A DNA stretch of 20,142 nucleotides from Chloroflexota bacterium (GTDB lineage Bacteria > Chloroflexota > Anaerolineae > Anaerolineales > Anaerolineaceae), in the NCBI GenBank assembly GCA_019136175.1, contig JAGVUS010000053.1:1-20142 (forward strand). Direction: 5' to 3'. Position 1 is the stretch's first letter; every line of letters begins with the position of its first letter. A model generated the notes under the pieces. The model searched no databases, was not told where the DNA came from, and worked only from the letters and a program-made list of their open reading frames with translations. Below, in pieces: positions 13,003-20,142 of the stretch. The position numbers were made by a program, and so were the translations under genes.

Positions 13003-13631
13003 AAGTGCAAGGGTTCCGCGCTTCTGGAGATATTATCCAGGAACTCCATGCGCAGCGCCAGATCCGTCCGAAACACTCCCAGCATGGTGGAAGTGGTCAT
13101 CCGGGAATCATGCTTTTTGACCCCGCGAATCATCGAACACAGGTGCAATGCTTCCACAACCACGCCCACCCCTTGGGGATTTAGTAATTCACACAAAAAA
13201 TCCGCAATCTGCCGTGTCATCCGCTCCTGAACCTGGAGCCTTCTGGCAAACATATCCACAATTCGGGGGATCTTTGACAATCCAATCACCCGCCCGCGGG
13301 GAATATAAGCCACATGCGCCCTTCCAATGAAAGGGAGCATGTGATGTTCACACAGACTGTAGAATTCAATATCCCTGACGATGACCATTTCGTCATATTC
13401 CACTTCAAATAACGCATCATTTACCATGGCCAGGGGATCCGTCCGGTACCCCGCCAATAATTCTTCATACATCCGGGCAACCCGTTCGGGCGTTCTCAGT
13501 AAGCCCTCCCGCTCCGGATCCTCACCGACCGCAGTTAATATATTTTTGACTGCAATTTGAATGGCTGGTTGGTCCAGGTCGATATGGTTAATCAGGTCAG
13601 CTGCGTCATAAATGGATTGTTTCGATTCCAT
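12999..13631 (-). CDS. folE: GTP cyclohydrolase I
   Basis: FolE converts GTP to dihydroneopterin triphosphate, the first step of folate synthesis. The 210-residue protein has the standard C-terminal catalytic domain: GEDPEREGLLRTPERVARMYEEL, FYSLCEHHMLPFIGRAHVAYIP with a zinc Cys and His, GLSKIPRIVDMFARRLQVQERMT, and LHLCSMIRGVKKHDSRMTTS with the second zinc Cys. All three zinc ligands (Cys, His, Cys) are present, so it is the zinc type. It lies 25 bases after the prenyl synthase gene on the same strand and is probably the third gene of the fni operon. Its ribosome site is weak (TGAGAAT). It runs tail to tail with folK, with no terminator between them. Confidence 0.97.
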   Translation of the reverse strand: MESKQSIYDAADLINHIDLDQPAIQIAVKNILTAVGEDPEREGLLRTPERVARMYEELLAGYRTDPLAMVNDALFEVEYDEMVIVRDIEFYSLCEHHMLPFIGRAHVAYIPRGRVIGLSKIPRIVDMFARRLQVQERMTRQIADFLCELLNPQGVGVVVEALHLCSMIRGVKKHDSRMTTSTMLGVFRTDLALRMEFLDNISRSAEPLHF

Positions 13632-13656
13632 ATTCTCATTCCATCAATAATAAGAT

Positions 13657-14661
13657 CTATCGGTTTCTCTTCAATAATTGCATCGCCAGGCTTTGAAGCT
13701 CCATACCTGTTGCACGATCCACAATGACTCGATCCAGGGATGCCAGTGCCTCTTGCGTCAGGCGGTCTGCCATGGATTGAGTATACTCCCTCGCTCCATC
13801 TTTTTCCAGCATCTGTGCCGCTTGAAATGCTTCGTTGGGTGAAATGGGTCCAGCCAGCCATCTTTGCGAAAACTCACCCTGCAGTTCCAATCCATACAGA
13901 ACCGGCAGCGTTTTCTTCCCGGTAGTCAGGTCACTGGATGTGGATTTCCCCAATTCCACCTCATCCCCCCAGATACCCAGAAGATCATCCAGAGCCTGAA
14001 AAGCCAATCCAAGGTTCCAGCCAAAGGTCCGATACCCCTTCCGCAGCAATTCATCAGCCCCTGCACATAATGCCCCCAACTCGGCGGATGCAGCAAGAAG
14101 AGATGCCGTTTTACCGCCAACCATTTCCCAATAGCTGGAAATGGACACCTGGTTTTCGGTTTCGAAAGCCATATCCAGGTACTGCCCCCGGGTCAGTTGA
14201 ACTGCTGTATGAAACAAAATTCGAATTGCCTCCATGGCTACCGAAGAGCCCAGAGAGGGTTCCAGCCTGGCAAGTGCAAGGGGAGCCAGCGAGAACATGG
14301 CGTCCCCGGCATTGATTGCCTGCGCACTCCCCCACTGATTCCACACCGTTGCCCTGCCCCGTCGAAGCACGCTGGAGTCTTCAATATCATCATGGATCAA
14401 GGAAAAGTTATGCACTATTTCCACTGCCGCTGCAGCAGGTAAAGCCCGGTGCCAATCCCCCCCTGCCGATGCCCCACACAGCAAAACCAACAATGGTCGA
14501 ATCCGCTTTCCCTGTGCTTCCGGACCACTGCCGGCACCTTCCCAGCCCATATGATAAAACAGCATGCTGCGCAGGTCACTACTCTCTGTGGGGAAAAATT
14601 CCCGAAAAATCTCCTGCAATTCCTGTTCCACTGCCAGTCGCATATTGGTCATTTGAGTCAT
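13657..14661 (-). CDS. Polyprenyl (geranylgeranyl/farnesyl) diphosphate synthase
   Basis: This is a trans-prenyltransferase that joins IPP to allylic diphosphates, giving precursors for quinones, carotenoids or longer polyprenols. The protein is about 334 residues. It has GKRIRPLL, the first Asp-rich motif in FSLIHDDIEDSS (DDxxD without the two-residue insert of E. coli-type farnesyl synthases), RRGRATVW, GGKTASLLAASAELGAL, and the second motif FQALDDLLGIWGDE, which is DDLLG rather than DDxxD. A Phe sits five residues before the first motif, suggesting C15-C20 products. Its start is uncertain: ATGs at 14676 and 14673 overlap the fni end, 14661 is one base after the fni stop, and none has a strong ribosome site. 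It is translationally close to fni. Confidence 0.92.
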   Translation of the reverse strand: MTQMTNMRLAVEQELQEIFREFFPTESSDLRSMLFYHMGWEGAGSGPEAQGKRIRPLLVLLCGASAGGDWHRALPAAAAVEIVHNFSLIHDDIEDSSVLRRGRATVWNQWGSAQAINAGDAMFSLAPLALARLEPSLGSSVAMEAIRILFHTAVQLTRGQYLDMAFETENQVSISSYWEMVGGKTASLLAASAELGALCAGADELLRKGYRTFGWNLGLAFQALDDLLGIWGDEVELGKSTSSDLTTGKKTLPVLYGLELQGEFSQRWLAGPISPNEAFQAAQMLEKDGAREYTQSMADRLTQEALASLDRVIVDRATGMELQSLAMQLLKRNR

Positions 14662-14662
14662 G

Positions 14663-15697
14663 TCAATTTCCATCATCCATTAATGGCATACTGCTTAATT
14701 CCGCCAGGTTGGCAGCACCGGCAGCAAACATAGTTAACTGGAGCTGCCTGTGCAGGATTTGCAGAAGATCATAGACCTCCTCAGTCGAAATAATCGCCGC
14801 CTTCAAAAAGGGGCCCGCCATTCCCCCAACTGTTGCACCAAGAGCGATGGACTTGGCAATCTCCAACCCATTACGAATGCCACCTGACGCAAAGATCATC
14901 AGCCCGGGAGCAGTTCTTCTGACAATGCGCAAAGAGTCTACTGTCGAAATCCCCCAATTACGAAATACAGAGGCAATGCTTGCCTGCTTTTCATCCTTCA
15001 TGCGGTACATTTCCACCTGCGACCAGGAGGTTCCTCCCGCCCCGGCAACATCAATCGCCGACACTCCCGCCTGCAACAACATCAATGCCACCCGCTCAGA
15101 AATCCCCCATCCAACCTCTTTCACAATGACTGGAACCGGTAGTTTTTTACACACTTCTTCAATTTTACCAATCAAGCCGCGGAACTGGACATCTCCTTCG
15201 GGCTGCAGAGCTTCCTGCAACGGGTTGAGATGCAGGATCAATCCATCAGCTTCCACCATGTCAACGACCCGCAGGCATTGATCGATGGAGTAGTCGTAAT
15301 TTAACTGGATCGCCCCAAGGTTTGCAAACAAAAGAATATCCGGCGCCCACTTTCGCACCTGAAAAGTCTCCACAAGGCAAGTATTTTCCAGAGCTGCCCT
15401 CTGGGAACCCAAGCCAAGTGCCACCCCCGCCATTTGGGCTGCTTCCGCCAGCCTCTGATTGATTTCGGCAGCCTTTTCCGTACCACCTGTCATGGATGAT
15501 ATTAGAATCGGGGCATTTAATGTCCTGCCAAACACAGAGAGCCTGGTATCCACTTCCTCAAGATTGATCTCGGGGAGTGCCTGGTGACAAAACCGCAGCC
15601 GATCAAAACCAGCCGACATACCGGATGAAACATCTTCTTCCAGGTTGATGCGAATGTGGTCCGCTTTACGGGATGGGAGAGTGGGAAAGTGATCCAT
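14663..15697 (-). CDS. fni: Type 2 isopentenyl-diphosphate delta-isomerase (FMN-dependent)
   Basis: Fni interconverts isopentenyl and dimethylallyl diphosphate and uses reduced FMN. The 344-residue protein follows the family closely: SRKADHIRINLEEDV at the N-terminus (Arg, Lys and His bind substrate), SSMTGGT, GLGSQRAALE, ANLGAIQL, and LHLNPLQEALQPEGD with the catalytic Gln and Mg2+ Glu. VKEVGWGIS, VAGAGGTSWSQVE and FASGGIRNGLEIAKSIALGA hold the phosphate of FMN. I chose the ATG at 15697: a TATACT box at 15725-15730 would start transcription near 15718, after the alternative ATG at 15745. The next gene, a prenyl synthase, uses its product. Confidence 0.95.
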   Translation of the reverse strand: MDHFPTLPSRKADHIRINLEEDVSSGMSAGFDRLRFCHQALPEINLEEVDTRLSVFGRTLNAPILISSMTGGTEKAAEINQRLAEAAQMAGVALGLGSQRAALENTCLVETFQVRKWAPDILLFANLGAIQLNYDYSIDQCLRVVDMVEADGLILHLNPLQEALQPEGDVQFRGLIGKIEEVCKKLPVPVIVKEVGWGISERVALMLLQAGVSAIDVAGAGGTSWSQVEMYRMKDEKQASIASVFRNWGISTVDSLRIVRRTAPGLMIFASGGIRNGLEIAKSIALGATVGGMAGPFLKAAIISTEEVYDLLQILHRQLQLTMFAAGAANLAELSSMPLMDDGN

Positions 15698-15724
15698 GAT
15701 ATTCTCTTGCGACAGGATAAGGAG

Positions 15725-15733
15725 AGTATACCA
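15725..15733 (-). promoter_or_regulatory. Candidate extended -10 promoter of fni
   Basis: On the minus strand TGG then TATACT (15725-15730). No good -35 is visible. Start of transcription near 15718, about 20 bases before the chosen ATG, which has only an AAGAGAA ribosome site. Confidence 0.5.
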
Positions 15734-15801
15734 AAATTTCTCCACCAGCAGATGCGCTTTCGGATGAAATTAATCTCCAAAAACTGGTAATCCTGTATGC
15801 C

Positions 15802-15829
15802 TTGACAGATTGTACAGGCAAGTTAAAAT
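15802..15829 (+). promoter_or_regulatory. Promoter of the acyl carrier protein gene
   Basis: Consensus TTGACA (15802-15807), 16-base spacer, TAAAAT (15824-15829). Start of transcription near 15836, 28 bases before the ATG. Confidence 0.65.
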
Positions 15830-15863
15830 TCAAACATCGCAATGGAATCGATTGGAGGTAAAA

Positions 15864-16100
15864 ATGGATTATTACGAAGAAGTGAAAGCCGTCATTGTGG
15901 ATGTTTTAAAAGTTGACGGTGAAAACATTAAGCCGGAGACACGGTTTATTGAAGATTTAAAAGCAGACTCGATGGATCAATTCTTCCTGATTGACGGTTT
16001 ATCGGAACGATTCGGTTTGAATATCGCTGACGACGATGCCCGCGCCATCCGCACTGTAGCAGATGCTGTTGATTATGTTTCCAGGCATGTAAATAAATAA
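15864..16100 (+). CDS. acpP: Acyl carrier protein
   Basis: A 78-residue acyl carrier protein, which carries growing acyl chains on a 4'-phosphopantetheine arm. The attachment Ser36 is in LKADSMDQFF; the usual DSLD.VELVM reads DSMDQFFLID here, a small departure. The rest, FGLNIADDDARAIRTVADAVDYV, matches the third and fourth helices of the family. The ATG at 15864 has GGAGGT 6 bases upstream; a longer frame from 15810 overlaps the promoter. It stands alone, with its own promoter and a strong terminator, away from fab genes. It could be the housekeeping ACP or one dedicated to a specific pathway, and the sequence alone does not decide. Confidence 0.92.
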   Translation: MDYYEEVKAVIVDVLKVDGENIKPETRFIEDLKADSMDQFFLIDGLSERFGLNIADDDARAIRTVADAVDYVSRHVNK

Positions 16101-16137
16101 GTTGGTTCATTATCCAGCCAACACACAAAATACCCCA

Positions 16138-16182
16138 AACCAAAACAAAGAGGTGCTCTGAACGCACCTCTTTGTTTTGGTT
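16138..16182. terminator. Bidirectional terminator between acp and sucD
   Basis: A perfect 19-base inverted repeat, AACCAAAACAAAGAGGTGC (16138-16156) and its complement (16164-16182), around a 7-base loop. Both strands leave the stem through TTTGTTTTGGTT, so it suits both convergent genes. A-rich bases before the stem complete the symmetry. Confidence 0.9.
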
Positions 16183-16200
16183 AAAATAATCGCATCTGGT

Positions 16201-17067
16201 TTAATGATGGAGTAATCCTGGTATCTCCTCGGGATGGTTGGCAACCCGCACTCCGGCAAGTTTTAGGGCATTCACTTTCTCAGCCGCAGTTCCCGCCCCC
16301 CCTTCAATAATTGCTCCGGCATGCCCCATTCGCTTTCCGGGCGGGGCGCTTTGTCCGGCAATGAAGGCAACCACCGGTTTTGTCATTCGCGTGGCGATAA
16401 AATCTGCCGCCTTCTCTTCATCTGTTCCCCCAATTTCGCCAATCAAGACCACCCGTTTTGTGCGCGGATCATCTTCAAACATTTCAAGCACATCAAGAAA
16501 ACTGGTGCCGTTGATGGGGTCGCCCCCAATCCCCACGCAGGTGGATGCACCCAAACCCGCCTCGCGCAGGGCATATAACACTTCATAGGTCAATGTTCCC
16601 GACCTTGAAACAACACCGATCTCACCATGGATTGCAATGTTCCCTGGAATAATTCCCACCTTGCACTCTCCAGGCGTTAATAATCCGGGGCAATTCGGAC
16701 CCACCAGCCTGACCTGCTTTTGATCCAGGTAATTTCGCACCTTCATCATGTCCTGCACCGGCACTCCCTCGGTAATGCAGACGATCAAGGGAATGCCTGC
16801 ATCTGCAGCCTCAAAGATGGCGTCAGCCGTATACTGCGCAGGAACAAATATCACACTGGCGTTTGCACCAGTGTACTCTACTGCAATTTTGGTGGAATCA
16901 AAGACGGGGATTTTTCCATCCAGCACCCAATCACCACCTTTTCCAGGGGTTACACCTGCCACAACATTGGTTCCGTACTGCACCATCTGCTGCGTATGGA
17001 ACAGACCCTCTTTACCAGTGATGCCCTGGACAAGCAGCCGGGTATTTTGATTAACAAGAATGCTCAT
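16201..17067 (-). CDS. sucD: Succinate-CoA ligase alpha subunit
   Basis: SucD with SucC interconverts succinyl-CoA and succinate with formation of ATP or GTP. The 288-residue subunit has the Rossmann CoA site QGITGKEG (14-21), then GTNVVAGVTPGKGG. It continues with FVPAQYTADAIFEAADAGIPLIVCITEGVP, VGPNCPG, SRSGTLTYE, and the phosphorylated His249 in KRMGHAGAIIEGGAGTA. I chose the ATG at 17067, two bases after the sucC stop, with GGAGGG inside the sucC end. Coupling with sucC is therefore tight. The GHAGA phosphohistidine and the full length make this a working alpha subunit. A malate-CoA ligase alpha subunit would look alike but is less likely. Confidence 0.96.
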   Translation of the reverse strand: MSILVNQNTRLLVQGITGKEGLFHTQQMVQYGTNVVAGVTPGKGGDWVLDGKIPVFDSTKIAVEYTGANASVIFVPAQYTADAIFEAADAGIPLIVCITEGVPVQDMMKVRNYLDQKQVRLVGPNCPGLLTPGECKVGIIPGNIAIHGEIGVVSRSGTLTYEVLYALREAGLGASTCVGIGGDPINGTSFLDVLEMFEDDPRTKRVVLIGEIGGTDEEKAADFIATRMTKPVVAFIAGQSAPPGKRMGHAGAIIEGGAGTAAEKVNALKLAGVRVANHPEEIPGLLHH

Positions 17068-17068
17068 A

Positions 17069-18205
17069 TCAGGATCCCTCCACAAGCGCAACAGCTTTTT
17101 GGGCAGCTTCAAAAAGTGTCTCCGCGGTAATCATTTGGGCGTTCCTGAGCAGGTTGCGTCCCTCCTCCGCGTTTGTGCCCGCCAGCCGTACCACCATCGG
17201 AATTGTTGATTTGACATCAGTCATTGCCATCAATATTCCACGCGCAACCTCATCACACCGAGTAATTCCCCCAAAAATATTGATGAGCACTGCCCTGACT
17301 TTTGGGTCCGATAGAATGATCCGAAATGCTGCTGCAACCTTATCCGCCCCGGCGCCACCGCCAATATCTAAAAAATTCGCGGGTTCTCCACCCTGAAGCT
17401 TGATCATATCCATGGTCGCCATAGCCAGACCTGCCCCATTGACCATACAGCCAATTTGACCTTCCAGTTGGATATATGCCAAACCATGTTTCCGGGCTTC
17501 CACCTCTGCTTCCGTATCCTCATCCACATCGCGCAGGCTTGCAATTGCGGGACGCCGAAACAAGGCATTATCATCAATCACCATCTTTCCATCCAGGGCA
17601 ATCAACTGGTGATTTGCTGTAATCACAAGCGGATTGATCTCAGCCAGTGTCGCATCAGTTTCGCAGTAAGCCCACCACAATCCCCGTGTAATTGCTATAA
17701 ATGACTTCCAATATTCCCGCGGAATGTCAATGCAGGCAGCAATGTCTCTTGCCTGATATTCCCGCAGCCCAAGCAATGGATCCACATGAACTTTAAAGAT
17801 CTTCTCAGGGGATTGACGGGCTATTTCTTCAATATCCACACCCCCGGCTGCGGATGCCATAATCACCGGTTTTCGAGCAGCGCGGTCATTGGTGATCCCC
17901 AGATAAATTTCTGTTTCAATATTGGCAGCTTCATCCACAAGCACGCGTCGGACAGCAAGCCCTTTTATCGTCATCCCCAATAACTGGGCAGCCACCGTTT
18001 CTGCTTCCTCCGCTGTTTTCGCCAGCCGGATTCCTCCAGCCTTGCCCCGCCCCCCCACCAAGACCTGGGATTTAACAACAACCCGCCCTCCCAGTTCTTC
18101 AGCAATTGCACGCGCTTCAGCAGCATTTTCAGTCACCCGCCCACGTGGGATCGGAATCCCGTAGTTGGCAAAAATGGCTTTGGATTGATATTCATGAAGT
18201 TTCAT
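17069..18205 (-). CDS. sucC: Succinate-CoA ligase (ADP/GDP-forming) beta subunit
   Basis: The 378-residue beta subunit carries the ATP-grasp domain and the succinate site. It starts MKLHEYQSKAIFANYGIP, the typical opening, and has VLVGGRGKAGGI, the nucleotide-binding loop. EINPLVIT and LDGKMVIDDNALFR bind Mg2+ and substrate, and GCMVNGAGLAMATMD, LDIGGGAGADKV and INIFGGITRCDEVA mark the C-terminal domain. I chose the ATG at 18205 because AGGAA lies 7 bases upstream; the ATG at 18211 is too close to it. It is first in sucC-sucD, downstream of the terminator at 18275-18300. I could not find a convincing promoter in the 70-base spacer. Nucleotide preference cannot be settled by eye. Confidence 0.96.
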   Translation of the reverse strand: MKLHEYQSKAIFANYGIPIPRGRVTENAAEARAIAEELGGRVVVKSQVLVGGRGKAGGIRLAKTAEEAETVAAQLLGMTIKGLAVRRVLVDEAANIETEIYLGITNDRAARKPVIMASAAGGVDIEEIARQSPEKIFKVHVDPLLGLREYQARDIAACIDIPREYWKSFIAITRGLWWAYCETDATLAEINPLVITANHQLIALDGKMVIDDNALFRRPAIASLRDVDEDTEAEVEARKHGLAYIQLEGQIGCMVNGAGLAMATMDMIKLQGGEPANFLDIGGGAGADKVAAAFRIILSDPKVRAVLINIFGGITRCDEVARGILMAMTDVKSTIPMVVRLAGTNAEEGRNLLRNAQMITAETLFEAAQKAVALVEGS

Positions 18206-18274
18206 GAGCATATTCCTGTGTCATCATATTTGGTAAAGATGGCATTTCCACTCATGACGAAATGCATGATGATG

Positions 18275-18300
18275 AAAAGCCCGGCAGATATTGCCGGGCT
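18275..18300 (-). terminator. Terminator of the SPFH-HTH gene
   Basis: Perfect 9-base stem AGCCCGGCA (18278-18286) and TGCCGGGCT (18292-18300) with a 5-base loop. Read leftward it ends in GGGCTTTTCATC, a short T tract, 22 bases after the SPFH gene's stop. Confidence 0.85.
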
Positions 18301-18321
18301 ATCATTTATTCGAGACTCAAT

Positions 18322-19383
18322 TTATCCCTTGAGATATTCCTCAAGTGCTTCCTTGCTGATACGGTAGGCATTCCCAATTTTCCGGGCTTTCAATTCGCCC
18401 GCCGTGATGGCTGCAACCACATCTTCTTCAGAAACCTTAAGGATGCCTGCCACCTCGGAAGGGGTCATGACGGATGGAATGGCGCCAGCTCCACTCGCAG
18501 CTGGAGCTGCCCCACCGCCCTGCGGCGCCTGACCAGCCCCGGTCATACCTTGCATAGCCTGGTTGATGGCACCTCCAATTCCCATTCCAGCGCCAATACC
18601 CGCAGTCAAACCAGCTCCACCACTGGGGTTCTGGGCTGCATCCCGCATTGCATCCGCAGCCTGCAGCTGGGTATAGGTCTGCAAATCCAGCATGCCCATC
18701 TGGCGCAGTTCTTCTGCAGATTTCTCGGAAGGTTTCAAGTTAGCCAGGTAGAAGGTCTTAAGGGTCAAACCAATCGCAAGAAAATCATCCTGGGCTTTGG
18801 CGCGCACTCCCGCGCCAATTTCCTCAGTCAGCCCGATTAATTCTGCCACGCTGTGCTTGGCACCTGTTTCACCCAAAATATCCTGCAGCTTTGAAAGCAA
18901 CATTGAGCGCAGCCGGTTTTCAATATCCGATGTACGATACATCCCCTGCGCCCCAACAATCTGGGTAACAAACTGCTGCGGATCACTCACCTGGAAGCTG
19001 TATGAACCAAATGCAGTTAACAGAGCAACGCCCAGCCCCATTCCAGGATTGCGAACCAGGATGGGTTGCGGAGTGCCCCATTTTCGGTCTGCAAATTCCC
19101 GCATTGAGACGTAATACACCTCAGCCGTGAATGGCGTTCGATCGTTAAACACCTTGCCAATCAAATCCACAACCATGGGAATATTGGCTGTCACAATCGT
19201 ATGACGCCCGGGTCCAAACGTATCCAGGGCTTTTCCGTCCCGGAAGAACACGGCGCGTTGTGCCTCGCGGACAATGACCTGCGAACCAATCCGCAAATCA
19301 GCAATCCCCTGTTCGGGAAAACGATGGACAATTTCATCCAGCATCTCGCTTGGATATTCAACAACATCAAATACTCTTGCCAT
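18322..19383 (-). CDS. SPFH/Band-7 domain protein with C-terminal excisionase-like HTH domain
   Basis: The 353-residue protein has an N-terminal SPFH domain of the virion-core/YdjI type: FDVVEYPSEMLDEIVHRFPE, REAQRAVFFRDGKALDTFGPGRHT, and DRTPFTAEVYYVSMRE. EIGAGVRAKAQDDFLAIGLTL closes the domain. No membrane segment is visible. Next comes a linker rich in Gly, Ala, Met and Gln (about 255-300), then about 50 residues (303-353) reading MTPSEVAGILKVSEEDVVAA and ARKIGNAYRISKEALEEYL, a helix-turn-helix with wing like excisionase/MerR-type DNA-binding domains. Relatives of this group often end in a zinc ribbon or plain tail instead. The ATG at 19383 has GGGAG 9 bases away. The gene follows the 175-residue gene by 37 bases and is likely co-transcribed. 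Role unknown; membrane-stress or scaffolding roles are known for SPFH relatives. Confidence 0.85.
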   Translation of the reverse strand: MARVFDVVEYPSEMLDEIVHRFPEQGIADLRIGSQVIVREAQRAVFFRDGKALDTFGPGRHTIVTANIPMVVDLIGKVFNDRTPFTAEVYYVSMREFADRKWGTPQPILVRNPGMGLGVALLTAFGSYSFQVSDPQQFVTQIVGAQGMYRTSDIENRLRSMLLSKLQDILGETGAKHSVAELIGLTEEIGAGVRAKAQDDFLAIGLTLKTFYLANLKPSEKSAEELRQMGMLDLQTYTQLQAADAMRDAAQNPSGGAGLTAGIGAGMGIGGAINQAMQGMTGAGQAPQGGGAAPAASGAGAIPSVMTPSEVAGILKVSEEDVVAAITAGELKARKIGNAYRISKEALEEYLKG

Positions 19384-19420
19384 GATACTCGACTCCCTTT
19401 CCGTGAATTTTCCGGATGAA

Positions 19421-19948
19421 TTAACTGGACTGGGATTCACCCAGGATAACTTCAGCCCGCTTGTTAAACGCGTCCACGCATTGTTGAGAAAGCGTGGTCA
19501 GGTTACGGATGGCTGCTTTTAATCCATCGGTTCCAATGGAGGATTCCACATTATCAATCGCGTTAGCAACCTCGGCTTCAGAATTTAACAACGCAAGGTC
19601 ATATTCATACAGCTTTGCCAGTTCTTCCTCCCCGATTTTGACAGCCGCAAAAAATGCAGAATATCCATACGATGCTGTACGAACCCGGTCAATAAACTGG
19701 CGCAGTTTAATGGCGGCGGATTCCAGATCGTCAATGTAAGCAATTTCGCCTTCATTGATCAATTCCTTCTGCAAGCCGGAAATCCGCTGCCACAAGGCTT
19801 CGAAATGATCAGCAATCATTGTCCGCAGAAGTTTGTCGGAAGCTCTCCGGCTCTGCCGCTCGACGTATCCCTTAAATCCAGGAATTTTCCCAAGCAACTT
19901 GGTCAAGGGATCCTGATCTCCGGTTACCTGGTCAAATATTTCACTCAT
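19421..19948 (-). CDS. Conserved-looking helical protein of unknown function, partner of the SPFH gene
   Basis: I do not recognise a family for this 175-residue protein. It is charged and almost wholly helical in appearance, without cysteine-rich motifs or membrane segments; a Cys occurs once (QQCVDAFNKRAEV). Basic and amphipathic residues cluster at the N-terminus (KIPGFKGYVERQSRRASDKLL), followed by a long helix around LWQRISGLQKELINEGEIAYIDDLESAAIKLRQFIDRV, and another near LYEYDLALLNSEAEVANAIDNV. This resembles coiled-coil bundles such as PspA-like proteins in broad outline only. The ATG has an excellent AAGGAGG ribosome site and a promoter 60 bases upstream. The SPFH-HTH gene follows by 37 bases, so the pair probably works together. 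Confidence 0.8.
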   Translation of the reverse strand: MSEIFDQVTGDQDPLTKLLGKIPGFKGYVERQSRRASDKLLRTMIADHFEALWQRISGLQKELINEGEIAYIDDLESAAIKLRQFIDRVRTASYGYSAFFAAVKIGEEELAKLYEYDLALLNSEAEVANAIDNVESSIGTDGLKAAIRNLTTLSQQCVDAFNKRAEVILGESQSS

Positions 19949-20001
19949 GATGCCTCCTTTTTGGCTCCGGTTGGATAAACAAACACAATTTGGATGAGAT
20001 T

Positions 20002-20030
20002 ATTATAGCGTTAAAAATTATCCTCAACAA
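20002..20030 (-). promoter_or_regulatory. Promoter of the helical-protein and SPFH genes
   Basis: On the minus strand: TTGTTG (20025-20030), 17-base spacer, TATAAT (20002-20007). The -10 is perfect, the -35 only half matches. Start of transcription near 19995. The rest of the segment to 20142 holds an 8-base inverted repeat (TACAACAA 20048-20055, TTGTTGTA 20093-20100) but no gene I can support. Confidence 0.6.
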
Positions 20031-20142
20031 GCAATGTACTCTCAATCTACAACAATATACGCAGTCCACAAAAAAACGATGCAATACTCATCTTGTTGTA
20101 AGGTATTTGTAAAGCGCGGGTACTTGTATAAACTAGAGATTC

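Noticed and set aside
1..20142. Mobile elements, CRISPR arrays, tRNA or rRNA genes
   Set aside because: I saw no transposase or integrase motifs, no regularly spaced direct repeats, and no cloverleaf or rRNA-like segments. The excisionase-like HTH is part of the SPFH protein, not of an integration module.
20101..20142. Possible rightward promoter near the window end (TTGTAA and TATAAA)
   Set aside because: The spacer is only 14 bases and no downstream gene is visible, so it cannot be supported.

Overview
The window looks like chromosomal housekeeping DNA of a bacterium with roughly half G+C, most likely an anaerobic member of the Chloroflexota (Anaerolineae-like). This is an inference from the gene set: a SufCBD system with a divergent SufR-type regulator, a type 2 isopentenyl diphosphate isomerase paired with a DDxxD prenyl synthase, a serine-palmitoyltransferase-like oxoamine synthase, and a DegV protein. 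No taxonomic marker gene is present. Coding density is high. I see no tRNA, rRNA, insertion sequence, prophage or CRISPR array, and no gene-free stretch above 300 bases.

Layout. 1-4149: Fe-S cluster assembly. sufC-sufB-sufD runs leftward (sufD is cut by the window edge) and sufR-sufT runs rightward. Both start from one small intergenic region in which an inverted repeat carries both -35 boxes. 4207-5353: a leftward SCP2-type lipid-binding protein and a peroxiredoxin whose peroxidatic position is an in-frame TGA followed by a SECIS-like hairpin, so a probable selenoprotein. 5528-7439: rightward corA and a DegV gene. 7545-9945: leftward oxoamine synthase, rpiB, and a csoR-copZ copper pair. 10070-13002: rightward tlpA-like thioredoxin, an Lgt-like membrane protein, a pteridine-reductase-like SDR, folB and folK. 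12999-15697: leftward fni - prenyl synthase - folE. 15864-16100: a lone acyl carrier protein. 16201-18205: leftward sucC-sucD. 18322-19948: a leftward pair made of an unrecognised helical protein and an SPFH protein carrying a C-terminal excisionase-like helix-turn-helix.

How they work together. The suf block builds and regulates Fe-S clusters, and the selenium peroxiredoxin and copper/thiol genes fit a redox-stress theme. folE, the SDR, folB and folK cover much of folate synthesis, and the SDR may supply the reduction step. fni plus the prenyl synthase make C15-C20 prenyl diphosphates. sucCD is a TCA-cycle step.

Most notable: the selenocysteine peroxiredoxin that has also lost its usual C-terminal resolving cysteine, the symmetrical SufR-type operator with a probably leaderless sufR transcript, and the SPFH-HTH fusion.
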